From positions 108,542 through 172,541 of the forward strand of contig JAPKYK010000004.1 of assembly GCA_026394395.1 (NCBI GenBank): a stretch of 64,000 nucleotides of DNA. Direction: 5' to 3'. The position numbers and the translations under genes were made by a program. Origin of the DNA: Methanomassiliicoccales archaeon. Its GTDB lineage: Archaea; Thermoplasmatota; Thermoplasmata; Methanomassiliicoccales; UBA472. Below are positions 54,500 to 63,796 of the stretch, piece by piece. The notes under the pieces were generated by a model, which worked only from the letters and a program-made list of their open reading frames with translations, was not told where the DNA came from and ran no database searches. Each line of letters opens with the position of its first letter. Position 1 is the stretch's first letter.

Positions 54500-54775
54500 A
54501 TGAGCGAAGGCCAATTGATCTACATAGGCCAGAAGCCGACCATGAACTACGTGCTGGTCACGGTATCCAAGCTTAACGGCGGGGAAGTACCGATAATCAT
54601 CAAGGCCCGGGGCAAGAACATCAGCAAGGCGGTGGACGTCGCACTGATCGTCAAGGACCGGTATGTGAAGAACGCCAAACTGGAAAGGATCGAGATAAAC
54701 ACCGAGGTGCTGCCCGGCCAGGACAGTAAACCGCTGAACGTCTCCTCCATCGAGATATCATTGCAGAAGGGTTAG
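54500..54775 (+). CDS. albA: Alba chromatin protein
   Basis: The protein of 91 residues has Alba motifs: IYIGQKPTMNYVLVTVSKLNGGEVPIIIKARGKNISKAVDVALIVKDRYV, where the Lys near the start of the second block contacts DNA, and a final PLNVSSIEISLQKG. It is a dimeric DNA/RNA-binding protein that shapes archaeal chromatin. Four bases of its 3' end overlap the convergent DUF835 gene. Confidence 0.97.
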   Translation: MSEGQLIYIGQKPTMNYVLVTVSKLNGGEVPIIIKARGKNISKAVDVALIVKDRYVKNAKLERIEINTEVLPGQDSKPLNVSSIEISLQKG

Positions 54776-55479
54776 GACATCTCGTTGATGAGCAGGCTGA
54801 CCTCGTTCTCCGCCATGTTGCTGGGCTCGTAGGGCAGAAGCAGCAAGGACTGGGCCTGGAAGACGTCGTCCTTCAGCTTCTGGGCGATCTTCAGGAAGGA
54901 ACGGAAGTCGGTGTTGGTGACGATGTAGGTCATCCCGTCCAAGAGGATGACGGACGGTTTGCCCTTGTTCTTGGCCAGGAAGTTCCGTATGCTGGTCTGC
55001 ATCTTGGCCGTCTCCGTGGGCTGCAGGTACTCCTCACGGTCCAGGTCCCCGGCCTGCGGGTCGGCCTTGGTCAGCCACAGCACGGAGCATTCTTTACCGA
55101 CGTACTGACGCACGTCCTTAGGGCACGTGCGGGAAATGCACAGCCCGTCCCAGCCCTCCCGGACCAGGTCGCGGAAGGCCTCGAGGGCCTCGGCGTTGGC
55201 CTCCCCCTTGAGCAGCACCGTCTTTCCCGGCCCGGCCTCCCCACGGGGTGTCGGTTTCCCCTCCTCCTTCTGGTCCAGATCCACGCCCAGTTCCCGTTGT
55301 ATCTGCTTGCGTCGCTGGGCCAGCTTTTTGGGGATGCCGTTCTTCTGGTTCTTGGCCAGCAGCTGGATCTCCGTGGCGTTGTAGTTCCGGCGACAGGTCA
55401 TGCTGAGCAGCTCGTCCAGAGCTTCCCTGAGGCCATCCTCGTAGCCCTTCAGGTACCCGTCGGCATAATCCTTGCTCAA
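54772..55479 (-). CDS. DUF835 domain protein
   Basis: The protein of 235 residues has an N-terminal helix (YADGYLKGYEDGLREALDELL), a basic middle (IPKKLAQRRKQIQRELGV) and a C-terminal DUF835 domain (about 95-230). The domain carries LCISRTCPKDVRQYVG, VLWLTKADP, SVILLDGMTYIVTNTDFRSFLKIAQKLKD and SLLLLPYEPS. DUF835 is common in archaea, often attached to sensory proteins, and resembles ATPase-like folds without a catalytic P-loop. A signalling role is possible. It converges with alba. Confidence 0.8.
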   Translation of the reverse strand: MSKDYADGYLKGYEDGLREALDELLSMTCRRNYNATEIQLLAKNQKNGIPKKLAQRRKQIQRELGVDLDQKEEGKPTPRGEAGPGKTVLLKGEANAEALEAFRDLVREGWDGLCISRTCPKDVRQYVGKECSVLWLTKADPQAGDLDREEYLQPTETAKMQTSIRNFLAKNKGKPSVILLDGMTYIVTNTDFRSFLKIAQKLKDDVFQAQSLLLLPYEPSNMAENEVSLLINEMS

Positions 55480-55575
55480 CCCATCCCTCTGTGAAGCATA
55501 TGATTGGCGTCGGTGAAATAATTATCGAGGCAACCTCGGCAAATGATTTTATGGGAGGGGATTGAATGAGGGCTC

Positions 55576-57078
55576 ATGCCTCGCAGGGCCCGCTTCCGCG
55601 GCATCAAAACGACCCCCAAGAACATGGAGAAGGAAATGCTGGCCACGTCTAAAAGGCTGGCCGATGACCCCTCTCTGGTCGTCCCCCGCCTCCTGGAGGA
55701 GGTGCGCAAGGACCCCTTCGCCAAGCTGAACAAGAGGCTGAACAAGGTCCTGCGGTACAAGGACGATCCGGTACGGCTCATCAAGCTAGCTGGCAAGGGC
55801 GATCAATTCGTTCGCGCCTACGCCGCAGCGATTTCCATTTCCGCCTCGGGCAAGCTGCCCTACCTGACCATAGCCAACCTACCGGGGGGTACGGTCTCAT
55901 TCGCATTACGAGGGAAGGTGGACCGGGAAAAGCAGATCGCCCTGCAGCATTTCGACGATCCGGACCTCCGGCTGCTGGCCTACCTGGACATGGCTCGCGA
56001 GGGGAAGATGCATATCTATTCCACGGAGAAGGGGCTGTCCTGTTCGTTCTCCGGTCCCAAGGCTCCGGAGGATTACGTAAAAGAGATACTGGACAATCTG
56101 CCCTATCGCGTCATCGAGGGCAACTGCGGGCACAGCGGACGGCCGGCGGTGCTCATACACTGGACCTCGGCCAACAAGACGCTGCGGGTATGCGCGGAAT
56201 GTGCCGGGGACATGAACACCGCCCAGCACATCGTGGCCCGGATGGCCGCCCCCGACCCCTACGACGACCTGAAGGTCAGCGTGGACCATTCGTACGTCGG
56301 CGGACGTCCGGAATGCCAGGGGGAGTTCGCCACTCCCAAGGCGTTGATCGAGAGGTACCTGCAGGGCGACCTGGACGATGCCGGGCTCATCGCCGCGCAC
56401 GTGCAGGCGAAAAGCGAGAGGATGCGCTCTCGCGGAACCATCTACGTTATAGGCCAGGAATGTTTCGGAAAGGACGGCGAAGCGTTCCTGAACGCGCTCA
56501 AGGGGAGCGACATGGAGCGCAAGGCGCTGCAGGCCGTGATCGCCAGTGGCGCACCCATCGTCTCCGACCAGAACCAGTCCGGAAAGGTCATCAGCGAGAT
56601 GTGGGAGTCGCACGGTCGGGCCATGCTGATAGCGGTATCGGACGAGCTGACCGCCGATCGGATATGGGGCCAGAAGGAGCTCACCCCCGGGCAGATGCTC
56701 TCCGAGGCGCAGCGACTGGTGAAGGAGAGGGAGGCCCTCTGCACCCTGCCGGCCTACGCCGGACTGGGAGCGGTGGGGCAACTGGCCGATACTCTGGCCA
56801 AGGCCTACAAGACCGAAGGGACCCCGGCCATGCTGCGGCTGGTGGAGCGCACGGCCAAGGAGCATCTCCTGCGGGCGGTATGCTACGCCTTCCTGAACGC
56901 CGTGGGCGAAGGGCAGTCCCGCAAATGGCAGTTCAGCAACGAGGAGAGGGACCATGGGGAGCACCTCACCACGCACGCCAAGGTCATGGTCGAAGGCTGC
57001 GGCGAGGAATATCACCAGTCGCTCGTCCTGCTCCTGAGGGACAGCGGTTCGGGCGAATCGGCCGTCAGAGCACCCTGA
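55576..57078 (+). CDS. Large hypothetical protein, 500 residues
   Basis: I do not recognise the family. Residues 1-75 are basic and helical (KNMEKEMLATSKRLADDPSLVV). A middle domain includes NCGHSGRPAVLIHWTS followed by CAECAGDMNTAQH, a possible zinc site of Cys/His/Cys/Cys. A later alpha/beta domain has RGTIYVIGQECFGKDGEAFLNALKG and VISEMWESHGRAMLIAVSDEL. No membrane or signal segment is present. The ATG at 55576 is preceded by GAGGG. The end overlaps convergent taw2 by 14 nt. The gene is alone on the plus strand, so context adds nothing. Confidence 0.7.
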   Translation: MPRRARFRGIKTTPKNMEKEMLATSKRLADDPSLVVPRLLEEVRKDPFAKLNKRLNKVLRYKDDPVRLIKLAGKGDQFVRAYAAAISISASGKLPYLTIANLPGGTVSFALRGKVDREKQIALQHFDDPDLRLLAYLDMAREGKMHIYSTEKGLSCSFSGPKAPEDYVKEILDNLPYRVIEGNCGHSGRPAVLIHWTSANKTLRVCAECAGDMNTAQHIVARMAAPDPYDDLKVSVDHSYVGGRPECQGEFATPKALIERYLQGDLDDAGLIAAHVQAKSERMRSRGTIYVIGQECFGKDGEAFLNALKGSDMERKALQAVIASGAPIVSDQNQSGKVISEMWESHGRAMLIAVSDELTADRIWGQKELTPGQMLSEAQRLVKEREALCTLPAYAGLGAVGQLADTLAKAYKTEGTPAMLRLVERTAKEHLLRAVCYAFLNAVGEGQSRKWQFSNEERDHGEHLTTHAKVMVEGCGEEYHQSLVLLLRDSGSGESAVRAP

Positions 57079-58069
57079 CGTCCACCACCATGTGGGAGAT
57101 GGACGGGGCGTACGCTTTGACCTCCCTCACCCCCAGCACCTCGAAGGGCCTTCCGCCGCAACCTTCCTTCAGGTTCTCCAAGAGGCCTTGGGGGATGCGG
57201 TCTATCGAACAGGTGTCCTGGTAATGGATGATGCCGCCCTTCTTGACCAGGGAGAAGGCCTTGGGCAGGAACTGCCAGGTGACGTTGACGTAGCCCATCA
57301 CCACCCGGTCGGCGAGGCGCTCCCCGGGAAGGTCCCGGTTGTCCCCATCGAATACGGTGATGCGCTCCTCCACCCCGTTCAAGCGGGCGTTGGTGCGCAG
57401 GTAGTCCGCGGCCACGGGATTTATCTCGCAGGCGATGACCCGGTCTGCCCTGGCCTTCACCGCTATGGGTAAGGTGAAGTAGCCTATGCCGGCGAACATG
57501 TCCACCACCGTCTCGCCGCGACAGTCCAGCCTCCCCATCCGCTGCTTCTCATCGAAGTTGCCGGAGGAGAACATGACCTTGCTGGGGTCCAACCGGTACA
57601 GGATCCCGGACTCCAGATGCGTGGTCTCCGTCTCCTTCCCATAGACCAGCTCCACGTCCGGCCGCCGCTCCACGCCCTTGATTATCCCCTTCTCCAGCAG
57701 CACGGTCCTGGCCTTGAGGACCGTGGCGTAGGCCTTGGCCACCTCCCGCGTGTAAGGGAGCAGCTCCTCCGGGAGCTGGATGATCAGCACGTGCCCCAGC
57801 CTCTCATATCTCTCCGGCAGCAGCGCTTTAAGAGCCGGTGGCAGGTCCAGTCGTTCGGCGATGCGCTCCTGGGGCGGCCGGTGGCGGTCCTGGGCCTCCA
57901 GCTCAACGTCCACCACCGGATATTGCGGGAAGGGGTTCTCGTCCTGCAAAGGGAGCAGCACCATGTCCCCTTTCCTACCCGGTTTCCAGTTGAGGTCGAG
58001 GGACCGCAGACGGTTCAGGTGGTCCTTGACCCCGTCGGCCTCCCGCTTGGGGACCTCTATCGCTCTCAT
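57065..58069 (-). CDS. taw2: Taw2-type tRNA wybutosine-synthesis aminocarboxypropyltransferase
   Basis: The protein of 334 residues has the Trm5/Taw2 fold: an N-terminal recognition region, VMFSSGNFDEKQRMG, then motif I VVDMFAGIGYFTLPIA and ACEINPVAADYLRTNARLNGV. The later block FDGDNRDLPGERLADRVVMGYVN follows the Taw2/TYW2 pattern (GDNR, ADRV, MG) instead of the NLP motif of Trm5. Taw2 adds the aminocarboxypropyl group of SAM to 4-demethylwyosine at position 37 of tRNA-Phe. A Trm5 identity is less likely but not excluded. It overlaps the 500-residue gene and lies 1 bp from the reductase gene. Confidence 0.85.
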   Translation of the reverse strand: MRAIEVPKREADGVKDHLNRLRSLDLNWKPGRKGDMVLLPLQDENPFPQYPVVDVELEAQDRHRPPQERIAERLDLPPALKALLPERYERLGHVLIIQLPEELLPYTREVAKAYATVLKARTVLLEKGIIKGVERRPDVELVYGKETETTHLESGILYRLDPSKVMFSSGNFDEKQRMGRLDCRGETVVDMFAGIGYFTLPIAVKARADRVIACEINPVAADYLRTNARLNGVEERITVFDGDNRDLPGERLADRVVMGYVNVTWQFLPKAFSLVKKGGIIHYQDTCSIDRIPQGLLENLKEGCGGRPFEVLGVREVKAYAPSISHMVVDVRVL

Positions 58070-58070
58070 C

Positions 58071-59231
58071 TCACCGCCTCATCAGGCGCAGGATCAGCAT
58101 CGGGGACAAGGACAGGAGCGAGGGGGCTTTCTTCAGCAACGGCCGTGCTAGTGCGGTGGGAAAGTCGATGTCCCCGGTGGCCAGGACCCCGCGCACCTTT
58201 TCCCGGTCGAACTTGCTTCCGGCCTTGTCGAAGTCCCGGTCGGTCATCTTGACGAACACCCGGCGCACCCGGAACGAGTTCCGCAGCTCGCTGCCGAACT
58301 CCCCCTTCCACCTCTCTTCGTAACTGGACAAATTCTGGGCAGACAGGTCGTCCTGGCGGAAGGCCTCGATGAGCGTCTCGGCGGCCATCCGCCCTGCGGT
58401 CATGCCAGTGTAAAGACCGCCGCCGCTGAGCGGCTTGGTCATCCCCGCGGCGTCGCCGGCCAGCAGTACCCGCTCGGCGTACGTCCTTTCCAGATGGCCC
58501 AGGGGGATGGCTCCGGAATAGGTGCGCTCCCTTACCGCTCCGGCCCATCCCTGTCTCTCCAGCAGCCTTTCGAGGTAGGACTGCGGGGTCCCGCCCCCCG
58601 GGGTGACACACAGTCCCACCCGGGTCAGGTCACCGCAGGGGATGGCCCAGGCGAAGAAGCCCGGGGCCACGTCCCTACCCAAGTAAACATTCACCTTGCC
58701 CTGGTCCTCCATCCTCACACGGAGGTCCGCTTCGATGCCCCGCAATAGGTCCCTGGGTTCGCCTAGACCGAGCTGCTTGGCCACCTTGGACCGGTATCCG
58801 TCGGCAGCGACGAGCGCACGGCAACGGACCTCCTCACCCTCCTCTATATCGGCGACCAGCCCGTCGGCGTCCCTGCGAACGGACAAGCAGCGCTTGGAGG
58901 TCAGCACCCGCGCCCCTGTCTTCTCGGCCAGGAAGGCGCAGCGGCGGTCAAAGTCGCCCCGGCGCACCACCACGGCCTTGACCTCGCTGCCCTGAAGGAT
59001 AAGCGTCCTTCCTCCGGGGAAATGCACATAGGCGCCGTCGATGCGATTGATCACAGTGTCCCAGGCCGAGGCCAGGTCCACGACCCTGGGTGTCACCAGG
59101 CCGGCGCACTGCACCGGCTCGCCTATGCAGGGATGCTCCTCCACCACCACCGTATCGAGGGCGGGGGCCAGAACGGAGGCGGCAGTGCAGCCCACCGGGC
59201 CGCCGCCGACGACCAGCACGTCGCAGCGCAT
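58071..59231 (-). CDS. Geranylgeranyl reductase family FAD protein
   Basis: The protein of 386 residues begins CDVLVVGGGPVGCTAASVLA, a FAD dinucleotide fold. It then has CAGLVTP, ADGYRSKVAKQLG, the family motif APGFFAWAIPCGD, and the second FAD motif LLAGDAAGMTKPLSGGGLYTGM. Such enzymes saturate the isoprenoid chains of archaeal membrane lipids. Members vary in substrate, so the exact lipid is not certain. I chose ATG 59231, since the frame upstream of it has a non-family extension. Confidence 0.88.
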   Translation of the reverse strand: MRCDVLVVGGGPVGCTAASVLAPALDTVVVEEHPCIGEPVQCAGLVTPRVVDLASAWDTVINRIDGAYVHFPGGRTLILQGSEVKAVVVRRGDFDRRCAFLAEKTGARVLTSKRCLSVRRDADGLVADIEEGEEVRCRALVAADGYRSKVAKQLGLGEPRDLLRGIEADLRVRMEDQGKVNVYLGRDVAPGFFAWAIPCGDLTRVGLCVTPGGGTPQSYLERLLERQGWAGAVRERTYSGAIPLGHLERTYAERVLLAGDAAGMTKPLSGGGLYTGMTAGRMAAETLIEAFRQDDLSAQNLSSYEERWKGEFGSELRNSFRVRRVFVKMTDRDFDKAGSKFDREKVRGVLATGDIDFPTALARPLLKKAPSLLSLSPMLILRLMRR

Positions 59232-59305
59232 CGAGGTTCGTAGAGGGGCGGCGTATATCAAATCTTTCGAACGAAAAAACAACGGAAGTGGTTTGGAAAA
59301 AGCGT

Positions 59306-59956
59306 CTACTTGCCGCTCTTGACCTTCTCCCAGTCCTTCAGGAAGCGCTCGATGCCGATGTCCGTCAGGGGGTGCTTGAACATCTTCTTGAGCACGTCGA
59401 AGGGGATGGTGGCGATGTGGGCGCCCATGCGCGCCGCCTCGGTCACGTGGATGGGGTCGCGCACGCTGGCCACGATGACCTCGGTGTCGAAATCGTAGTT
59501 GTCCAGGATGTCCATGATCTCCGAGACGAGGTCCATGCCGTCCTGCCCTACATCGTCCAGCCTTCCCACGAAGGGCGAGACGTAGCGGGCGCCCGCCTTG
59601 GCCGCCAGCAACGCTTGATTGGCCGAGAAGATGAGAGTCATGTTCACGGACACGCCCTCCTTGGACAGCATGTTGGTGGCCTTCAGGCCCTCCTCGGTCA
59701 TGGGCACCTTGATCACGATGTTGTCATTGACCGCGGCCAGTTTCATGCCCTCTTCGTACATCTCCTGCGACTTGAGGCTGATGACCTCCACGCTTATCGG
59801 TCCGTCGACCACCTCGCAGATCTCGTTGACGATGGTGGCGAAGTCCTTCTTCTCCTTGGCGATCAAGCTGGGATTGGTCGTTACGCCATCCAATATGCCC
59901 CAGGAGTTGACCTCCTTGATCTGTTCTATGTTGGCGGTGTCGATGAATATCTTCAT
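59306..59956 (-). CDS. tal: Transaldolase (fructose-6-phosphate aldolase-like)
   Basis: The protein of 216 residues has the small transaldolase fold: [39 protein letters not shown], the Schiff-base Lys in [15 protein letters not shown] (about residue 84), and [15 protein letters not shown] and [20 protein letters not shown]. It exchanges three-carbon units between sugar phosphates, or acts as F6P aldolase. It overlaps transketolase C by 4 nt, so the three genes form one operon supplying pentose and tetrose phosphates. Confidence 0.93.
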   Translation of the reverse strand: MKIFIDTANIEQIKEVNSWGILDGVTTNPSLIAKEKKDFATIVNEICEVVDGPISVEVISLKSQEMYEEGMKLAAVNDNIVIKVPMTEEGLKATNMLSKEGVSVNMTLIFSANQALLAAKAGARYVSPFVGRLDDVGQDGMDLVSEIMDILDNYDFDTEVIVASVRDPIHVTEAARMGAHIATIPFDVLKKMFKHPLTDIGIERFLKDWEKVKSGK

Positions 59957-60897
59957 TTTTTCCTCTCCATGACCTTGATTGCCGCGGCGGCGACCTCCTT
60001 GTCGCTCAGCCCATACTCGCGCATGAGCTCCTCGCTCTCGCCCGACTGTCCGAACACGTCCTGCATCGCGACCCTTTCCATTGGTACCGGGTACGCTTCC
60101 GCCAGGGCGGCGGCGACCAGGGTGCCGACGCCGGACACGATGTTATGCTCCTCGGCGGTGACCACAGCCCCGCAGTCCTTGGCCGCCTTGACCAGGGTAT
60201 GGACGTCCAGAGGTTTGATGGTGCTGAGGTTGATGACCCGGGCGGATACGCCCTTGGCCTTCAGTGATTCGGCTGCCAGAAGGCACGATGCGACCATCTG
60301 GCCAGTGCCCACCAGGGCCACGTCCGTCCCGTCGCGCATCACCGAGGCCTTGCCGATCTGGAACTTGTCAGCATTCGAGGTTATGATAGGTATGTCGCTG
60401 CGACCCATGCGCAGGTAGGCCGGGCCGCGCCTCTCGGCGATGGCCATGACGGCCTTATAGGTCTCCGGCCCGTCGGCCGGGACCACCACGGTCATGTTGG
60501 GGATGGCGTTCATAAGAGCGATGTCCTCCATGGTCTGATGCGAGGCCCCGTCGCCCCCCACGGTGATGCCGGCGTGCGACGCCACGATCTTGACGTTCAG
60601 GTCGGGGTAGGCAATGGACTGCCTGATTTGGTCGTACGCGCGTCCCGTAGCGAAGACGGCGAAGGTGGAGGCGAAGACGGTCATGCCTCCCACGGCCAGA
60701 CCGGCGGCGGTGCCCATCATGTTCTGCTCGGCGATGCCGCAGTTGAAGAAGCGCTTCGGGTACGCCTTGGCGAACTCCACGGTGCGGGTGGAACCGGAAA
60801 GATCGGCGTCCAGGACCACCACGTCCTCGCGGACCTTGCCCAGTTCGACCAGCGCCTTGCCGTAGTTCTTGCGCTGTGATTCCATGGCCCAGCTCAT
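59953..60897 (-). CDS. tktC: Transketolase C-terminal subunit
   Basis: The protein of 314 residues has [78 protein letters not shown], and [37 protein letters not shown]. These are the pyrimidine-binding and C-terminal domains of transketolase. In many archaea transketolase is split into two polypeptides, as here. It overlaps tktN by 4 nt. Confidence 0.94.
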   Translation of the reverse strand: MSWAMESQRKNYGKALVELGKVREDVVVLDADLSGSTRTVEFAKAYPKRFFNCGIAEQNMMGTAAGLAVGGMTVFASTFAVFATGRAYDQIRQSIAYPDLNVKIVASHAGITVGGDGASHQTMEDIALMNAIPNMTVVVPADGPETYKAVMAIAERRGPAYLRMGRSDIPIITSNADKFQIGKASVMRDGTDVALVGTGQMVASCLLAAESLKAKGVSARVINLSTIKPLDVHTLVKAAKDCGAVVTAEEHNIVSGVGTLVAAALAEAYPVPMERVAMQDVFGQSGESEELMREYGLSDKEVAAAAIKVMERKK

Positions 60898-61730
60898 GCC
60901 GATCCCCCCAGTTCCCGCATGGCCTGCTCATACTCCTTCTCGTTCGGTGCCTTGCCGTGGAAGCCTACGTTGTTCTCCATGAAGGAGACGCCCTTGCCCT
61001 TGACGGTCTTGGCGATGATGACCGTCGGCGTTCCGCGGTGCTTCTTGGTCTCCTCGAACGTGTCCAGCACCTGCCACATATCGTTGCCGTCCATGTGCAG
61101 CACGTGCCAACCGAAGGCCTTCCATTTGTCGCCCAGGGGTTCGAGGGCCATGACGTCCTCCGTCCGGCCGTCGATCTGCAGCCCGTTGCGGTCGACGATG
61201 CAGATCACGTTATCCAGGTGATTGTGCGCGGCGAACATGGCCGCCTCCCAGACCTGCCCCTCGGCCATCTCCCCGTCGCCGCAAAGGCAGTAGACCTTGC
61301 GGTCCAGTCCCTTCAACCGCAGGGCCAGGGCCAGACCGTTGGCCACGCTCAATCCTTGTCCGAGAGACCCGGTGGACATCTCCACGCCGGGGGTCTTCAC
61401 CCGCGAGGGGTGCCCCTGCAGGCGAGAGTGCAGCTTGCGCAAGGTCATGAGCTCGTCCGTGGGAAAGTAACCGCTCTCGGCCAGGGCGGCGTAGTATATG
61501 GGGGCGGCGTGCCCCTTGGATAATATGAAATGGTCGCGGTCCGCGGACTTGAAGCGCTTCGGCGAATGGTCCATGACCTCAAAGAACAGGGCGGTCACGA
61601 TGTCGGCGGAGGATAAGGACCCGCCGGGATGGCCAGAACCCGCAGCGTATATCATCTTGATGACCTGGCGGCGCAGCAATACGGCTTTCTGCTCCAGCCG
61701 CTGGACGGTCTTTTCGTTAAGTTGGTTCAA
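60894..61730 (-). CDS. tktN: Transketolase N-terminal subunit
   Basis: The protein of 278 residues carries the thiamine-diphosphate site: AAGSGHPGGSLSSADIVTALFFE, ILSKGHAAPIYYAALAESGYF, STGSLGQGLSVANGLALALRLKG, and the metal/TPP motif GDGEMAEGQVWEAAMFAAHNHLDNVICIVDRN. With tktC it transfers two-carbon units in the non-oxidative pentose pathway. The TTG start has AGGTG about 6 nt upstream. A TATA-like ATATTTTTAA lies on the minus strand about 60 nt upstream, next to a 12-base C run. Confidence 0.93.
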   Translation of the reverse strand: MNQLNEKTVQRLEQKAVLLRRQVIKMIYAAGSGHPGGSLSSADIVTALFFEVMDHSPKRFKSADRDHFILSKGHAAPIYYAALAESGYFPTDELMTLRKLHSRLQGHPSRVKTPGVEMSTGSLGQGLSVANGLALALRLKGLDRKVYCLCGDGEMAEGQVWEAAMFAAHNHLDNVICIVDRNGLQIDGRTEDVMALEPLGDKWKAFGWHVLHMDGNDMWQVLDTFEETKKHRGTPTVIIAKTVKGKGVSFMENNVGFHGKAPNEKEYEQAMRELGGSA

Positions 61731-61794
61731 AGCAAAGCACCTGAAAGGATGGGGGTGTCCCCATTATCCTGCCACCACTTAAAAATATTTTCCA

Positions 61795-61806
61795 CCCCCC
61801 CCCCCC
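61795..61806. repeat. Homopolymer run of 12 C in the tktN / HD-domain divergent gap
   Basis: Twelve consecutive C lie between two divergent genes, 65 bp upstream of the tktN start and 61 bp before the HD-gene start. Such tracts can vary in length between cells or reflect assembly error. A TATA-like stretch (AAAAATATTTT, 61781-61791) adjoins it. Confidence 0.7.
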
Positions 61807-61866
61807 AGAATCGAGGTCGCCGCCGCAGTAAAAAGTGTAATCTAATGGCAATCTCATCGATGGACC

Positions 61867-62637
61867 ATGGCTTTCGAGGTCCCGGTACAGGACAATCCCC
61901 GCCTGGTCAAGATGCTGGAGCGCATCAACGCCGACGAGGAGCTCAAGGCATTGTGGAAGGTCTCCAACATCAACGCCATCGACCGCTTGGGGTTCAGCGA
62001 CCACGGCTCCACCCACGTGCGCATCGTAGCCCGCAACGCCCTCAAGATGCTCCGTCTCCTGGTGGAGGACGGGCACCAGCCGGGGGTGGTGAAGGACTAC
62101 GCCCTGAGCATGGAGGACGCGGAGGTGGTGGTCGTCCTGGCCTCGGCCCTGCACGACATCGGGCTCTCGGTGCACCGGGAGAACCACGACGAGTTCTCCA
62201 TCATGCTCTCCGGTCCCATCATGCACCGGCTGCTGAAGGACCTGTACCAGGAGCCCACGCTGACTTACATGGTGGCCGAGGCGCAGCACGCCATGATCTC
62301 GCACCACGAGGGCTTCGTCCCCTACACCATCGAAGGCGGCGTGGTCCGCGTGGCCGACGCCCTGGACATGGAAAAGGGAAGGGCGCGCATACCGTTCGCC
62401 AGCGGTAGCGTGAACATCCATTCCGTGAGCGCTTTGGCCATCGATAAGGTCAAGGTGACCAAGGGAAAGGAGCGCCCCATTCTCATCGAGATCAACATGA
62501 ACAACTCGGCGGGGATCTTCCAGATAGACGAGCTGTTGAAGGAAAAGATAGCCCTCTCCGGCCTGCAGGACCTCATCAACGTGGAGGTCCGGGTGCCGGA
62601 GGCGGAAAACCGGATAGTGAAGGGGCTGCGCCTCTAA
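61867..62637 (+). CDS. HD-domain phosphohydrolase
   Basis: The protein of 256 residues has a metal-binding HD domain. The first His is in DHGSTHVRIVARNA, the HD pair is in ASALHDIGLSVH, and later His residues lie in QHAMISHHEG and the RVADALD Asp. HD proteins cleave phosphate esters of nucleotides or related compounds. The C-terminal half (PILIEINMNNSAGIFQIDELL) is a distinct beta-rich domain. Substrate is unknown. Its end overlaps the convergent PCNA gene by 4 nt. Confidence 0.85.
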   Translation: MAFEVPVQDNPRLVKMLERINADEELKALWKVSNINAIDRLGFSDHGSTHVRIVARNALKMLRLLVEDGHQPGVVKDYALSMEDAEVVVVLASALHDIGLSVHRENHDEFSIMLSGPIMHRLLKDLYQEPTLTYMVAEAQHAMISHHEGFVPYTIEGGVVRVADALDMEKGRARIPFASGSVNIHSVSALAIDKVKVTKGKERPILIEINMNNSAGIFQIDELLKEKIALSGLQDLINVEVRVPEAENRIVKGLRL

Positions 62638-63371
62638 TCGTTCTCGATCCTGGGCGCCAGCAGGTACTTCACTCCGCCCTTTCCGGCGGAGATGTCGAAC
62701 TCCAGCTTGACCGGCAGGTCGTTGCCCAGGTTTATGTTGACGTTGGTGCCGCTGGGTATGGCCTTGATCATATTGGAGAAGTAGTCCATGGGGAACAGGG
62801 ATCGGATGCTCTCGGAGCACTGCAGGTCGACCAGCAGGGCCTTGGGCAATTTCAGGCTGACCGAGTCGGTGTCGCCCTCGGATATCATCTCGAAGCCGTC
62901 GGTGTTGACCAATAGTGCTACGTGATCGGAGATGCTCTCGGCGGCCTTGATGCCGCGCTGCAGCTCGTCCACGGCCACGGTCACGCGTGCCGGCAGGGTC
63001 AGGTTGGGGACCTTGGGGTCGCTCATGCCCTCGGTGCTGACCAGGTTCATGCGGCGAGTGATGTTGCCCACCATGATTATGAGGCGGCCGCGCTCCTCGT
63101 CCTGACGCATCTCGATGATGTCCCCGGACTTTGATAGGCGTATGACCTCCCTCAGCTTGTCCAGGTCCAGTCCCAGGTCGATCTCGCTGGCGGAGAACTG
63201 TTCGAAGGCCTCCTTGCCCAGGAACAGGTCGATCATGGCCACATGGGCCGGGTCGACCGCTTTCAGAACTATGCCATTCTCGCTTATCTTGAACTTGGCC
63301 TCATCTATGAGCGTGGAAACGACGTCCACGACCCCCTTGAGGGTTTCGGATCTTAACTTGGCCTGAAACAT
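62634..63371 (-). CDS. pcn: PCNA, DNA polymerase sliding clamp
   Basis: The protein of 245 residues has the PCNA pattern: FQAKLRSETLKGVVDVVSTLIDEAKFKISENGIVLKAVDPAHVAMIDLFLGKEAFEQF, LDKLREVIRLSKSGD, and a C-terminal KLEFDISAGKGGVKYLLAPRIE, including the APR(I/V) ending. It rings DNA and holds polymerases and repair enzymes. ATG 63371 has GGGGAC 5 nt upstream. A minus-strand TATA-like GTTATAATTAG is at about 63400-63410. Confidence 0.97.
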   Translation of the reverse strand: MFQAKLRSETLKGVVDVVSTLIDEAKFKISENGIVLKAVDPAHVAMIDLFLGKEAFEQFSASEIDLGLDLDKLREVIRLSKSGDIIEMRQDEERGRLIIMVGNITRRMNLVSTEGMSDPKVPNLTLPARVTVAVDELQRGIKAAESISDHVALLVNTDGFEMISEGDTDSVSLKLPKALLVDLQCSESIRSLFPMDYFSNMIKAIPSGTNVNINLGNDLPVKLEFDISAGKGGVKYLLAPRIEND

Positions 63372-63435
63372 TTGGTCCCCTTCCACACAGTAAAGTTATG
63401 CTCTAATTATAACTTTTCCGCACGCGAAGACTGAC

Positions 63436-63741
63436 TCAGTACTCGCGCCAGGAATGGCTGCAGGAGACGCAGCGGTAGATCTTGGTCTCCGGCTCATCCG
63501 CAGCCCGGGTCTGCCTTAGCACCCAGAAGGCCTCCATGTTGTGGCACTTGGGGCATTCTATCCTGGTCCGGGGCAGGGTGGGGGCGTTGCCGTCGATGAC
63601 GGTCATCTCCTTTTCCTTGCCGCTGGTAGTGAAACAAACAGGCTCCCCGTTCTTGGTCACCTCGCAATTGCACGCCGGGTTCCTGCATTTGAAAGAGCCC
63701 TTCTCGGGCTTCATAATGCTTTTGCATTTTGGACAGAACAT
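63436..63741 (-). CDS. tfs: Transcription factor S (TFS)
   Basis: The protein of 101 residues has an N-terminal zinc ribbon (MFCPKCKSIMKPEKG...CRNPACNC) and a C-terminal ribbon (CPKCHNMEAFWVLRQTRAADEPETKIYRCVSCSHSW). The acidic Asp-Glu of the hairpin is intact, so it should stimulate transcript cleavage by archaeal RNA polymerase like TFIIS. ATG 63741 gives the standard start; the minus-strand TATA-like TTTTTATACG lies about 30-40 nt upstream, consistent with a leaderless transcript. Confidence 0.96.
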   Translation of the reverse strand: MFCPKCKSIMKPEKGSFKCRNPACNCEVTKNGEPVCFTTSGKEKEMTVIDGNAPTLPRTRIECPKCHNMEAFWVLRQTRAADEPETKIYRCVSCSHSWREY

Positions 63742-63796
63742 CAATTCTCGCCGATGTCCCACAAAATTTAGACGTATAAAAACGTATTCGGGTGAC

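Noticed and set aside
57065-58069. Trm5 (tRNA m1G37 methyltransferase) as the primary call
   Set aside because: The GDNR and ADRV-MG blocks fit Taw2 rather than the NLP motif of Trm5; Trm5 is kept only as a minor alternative.
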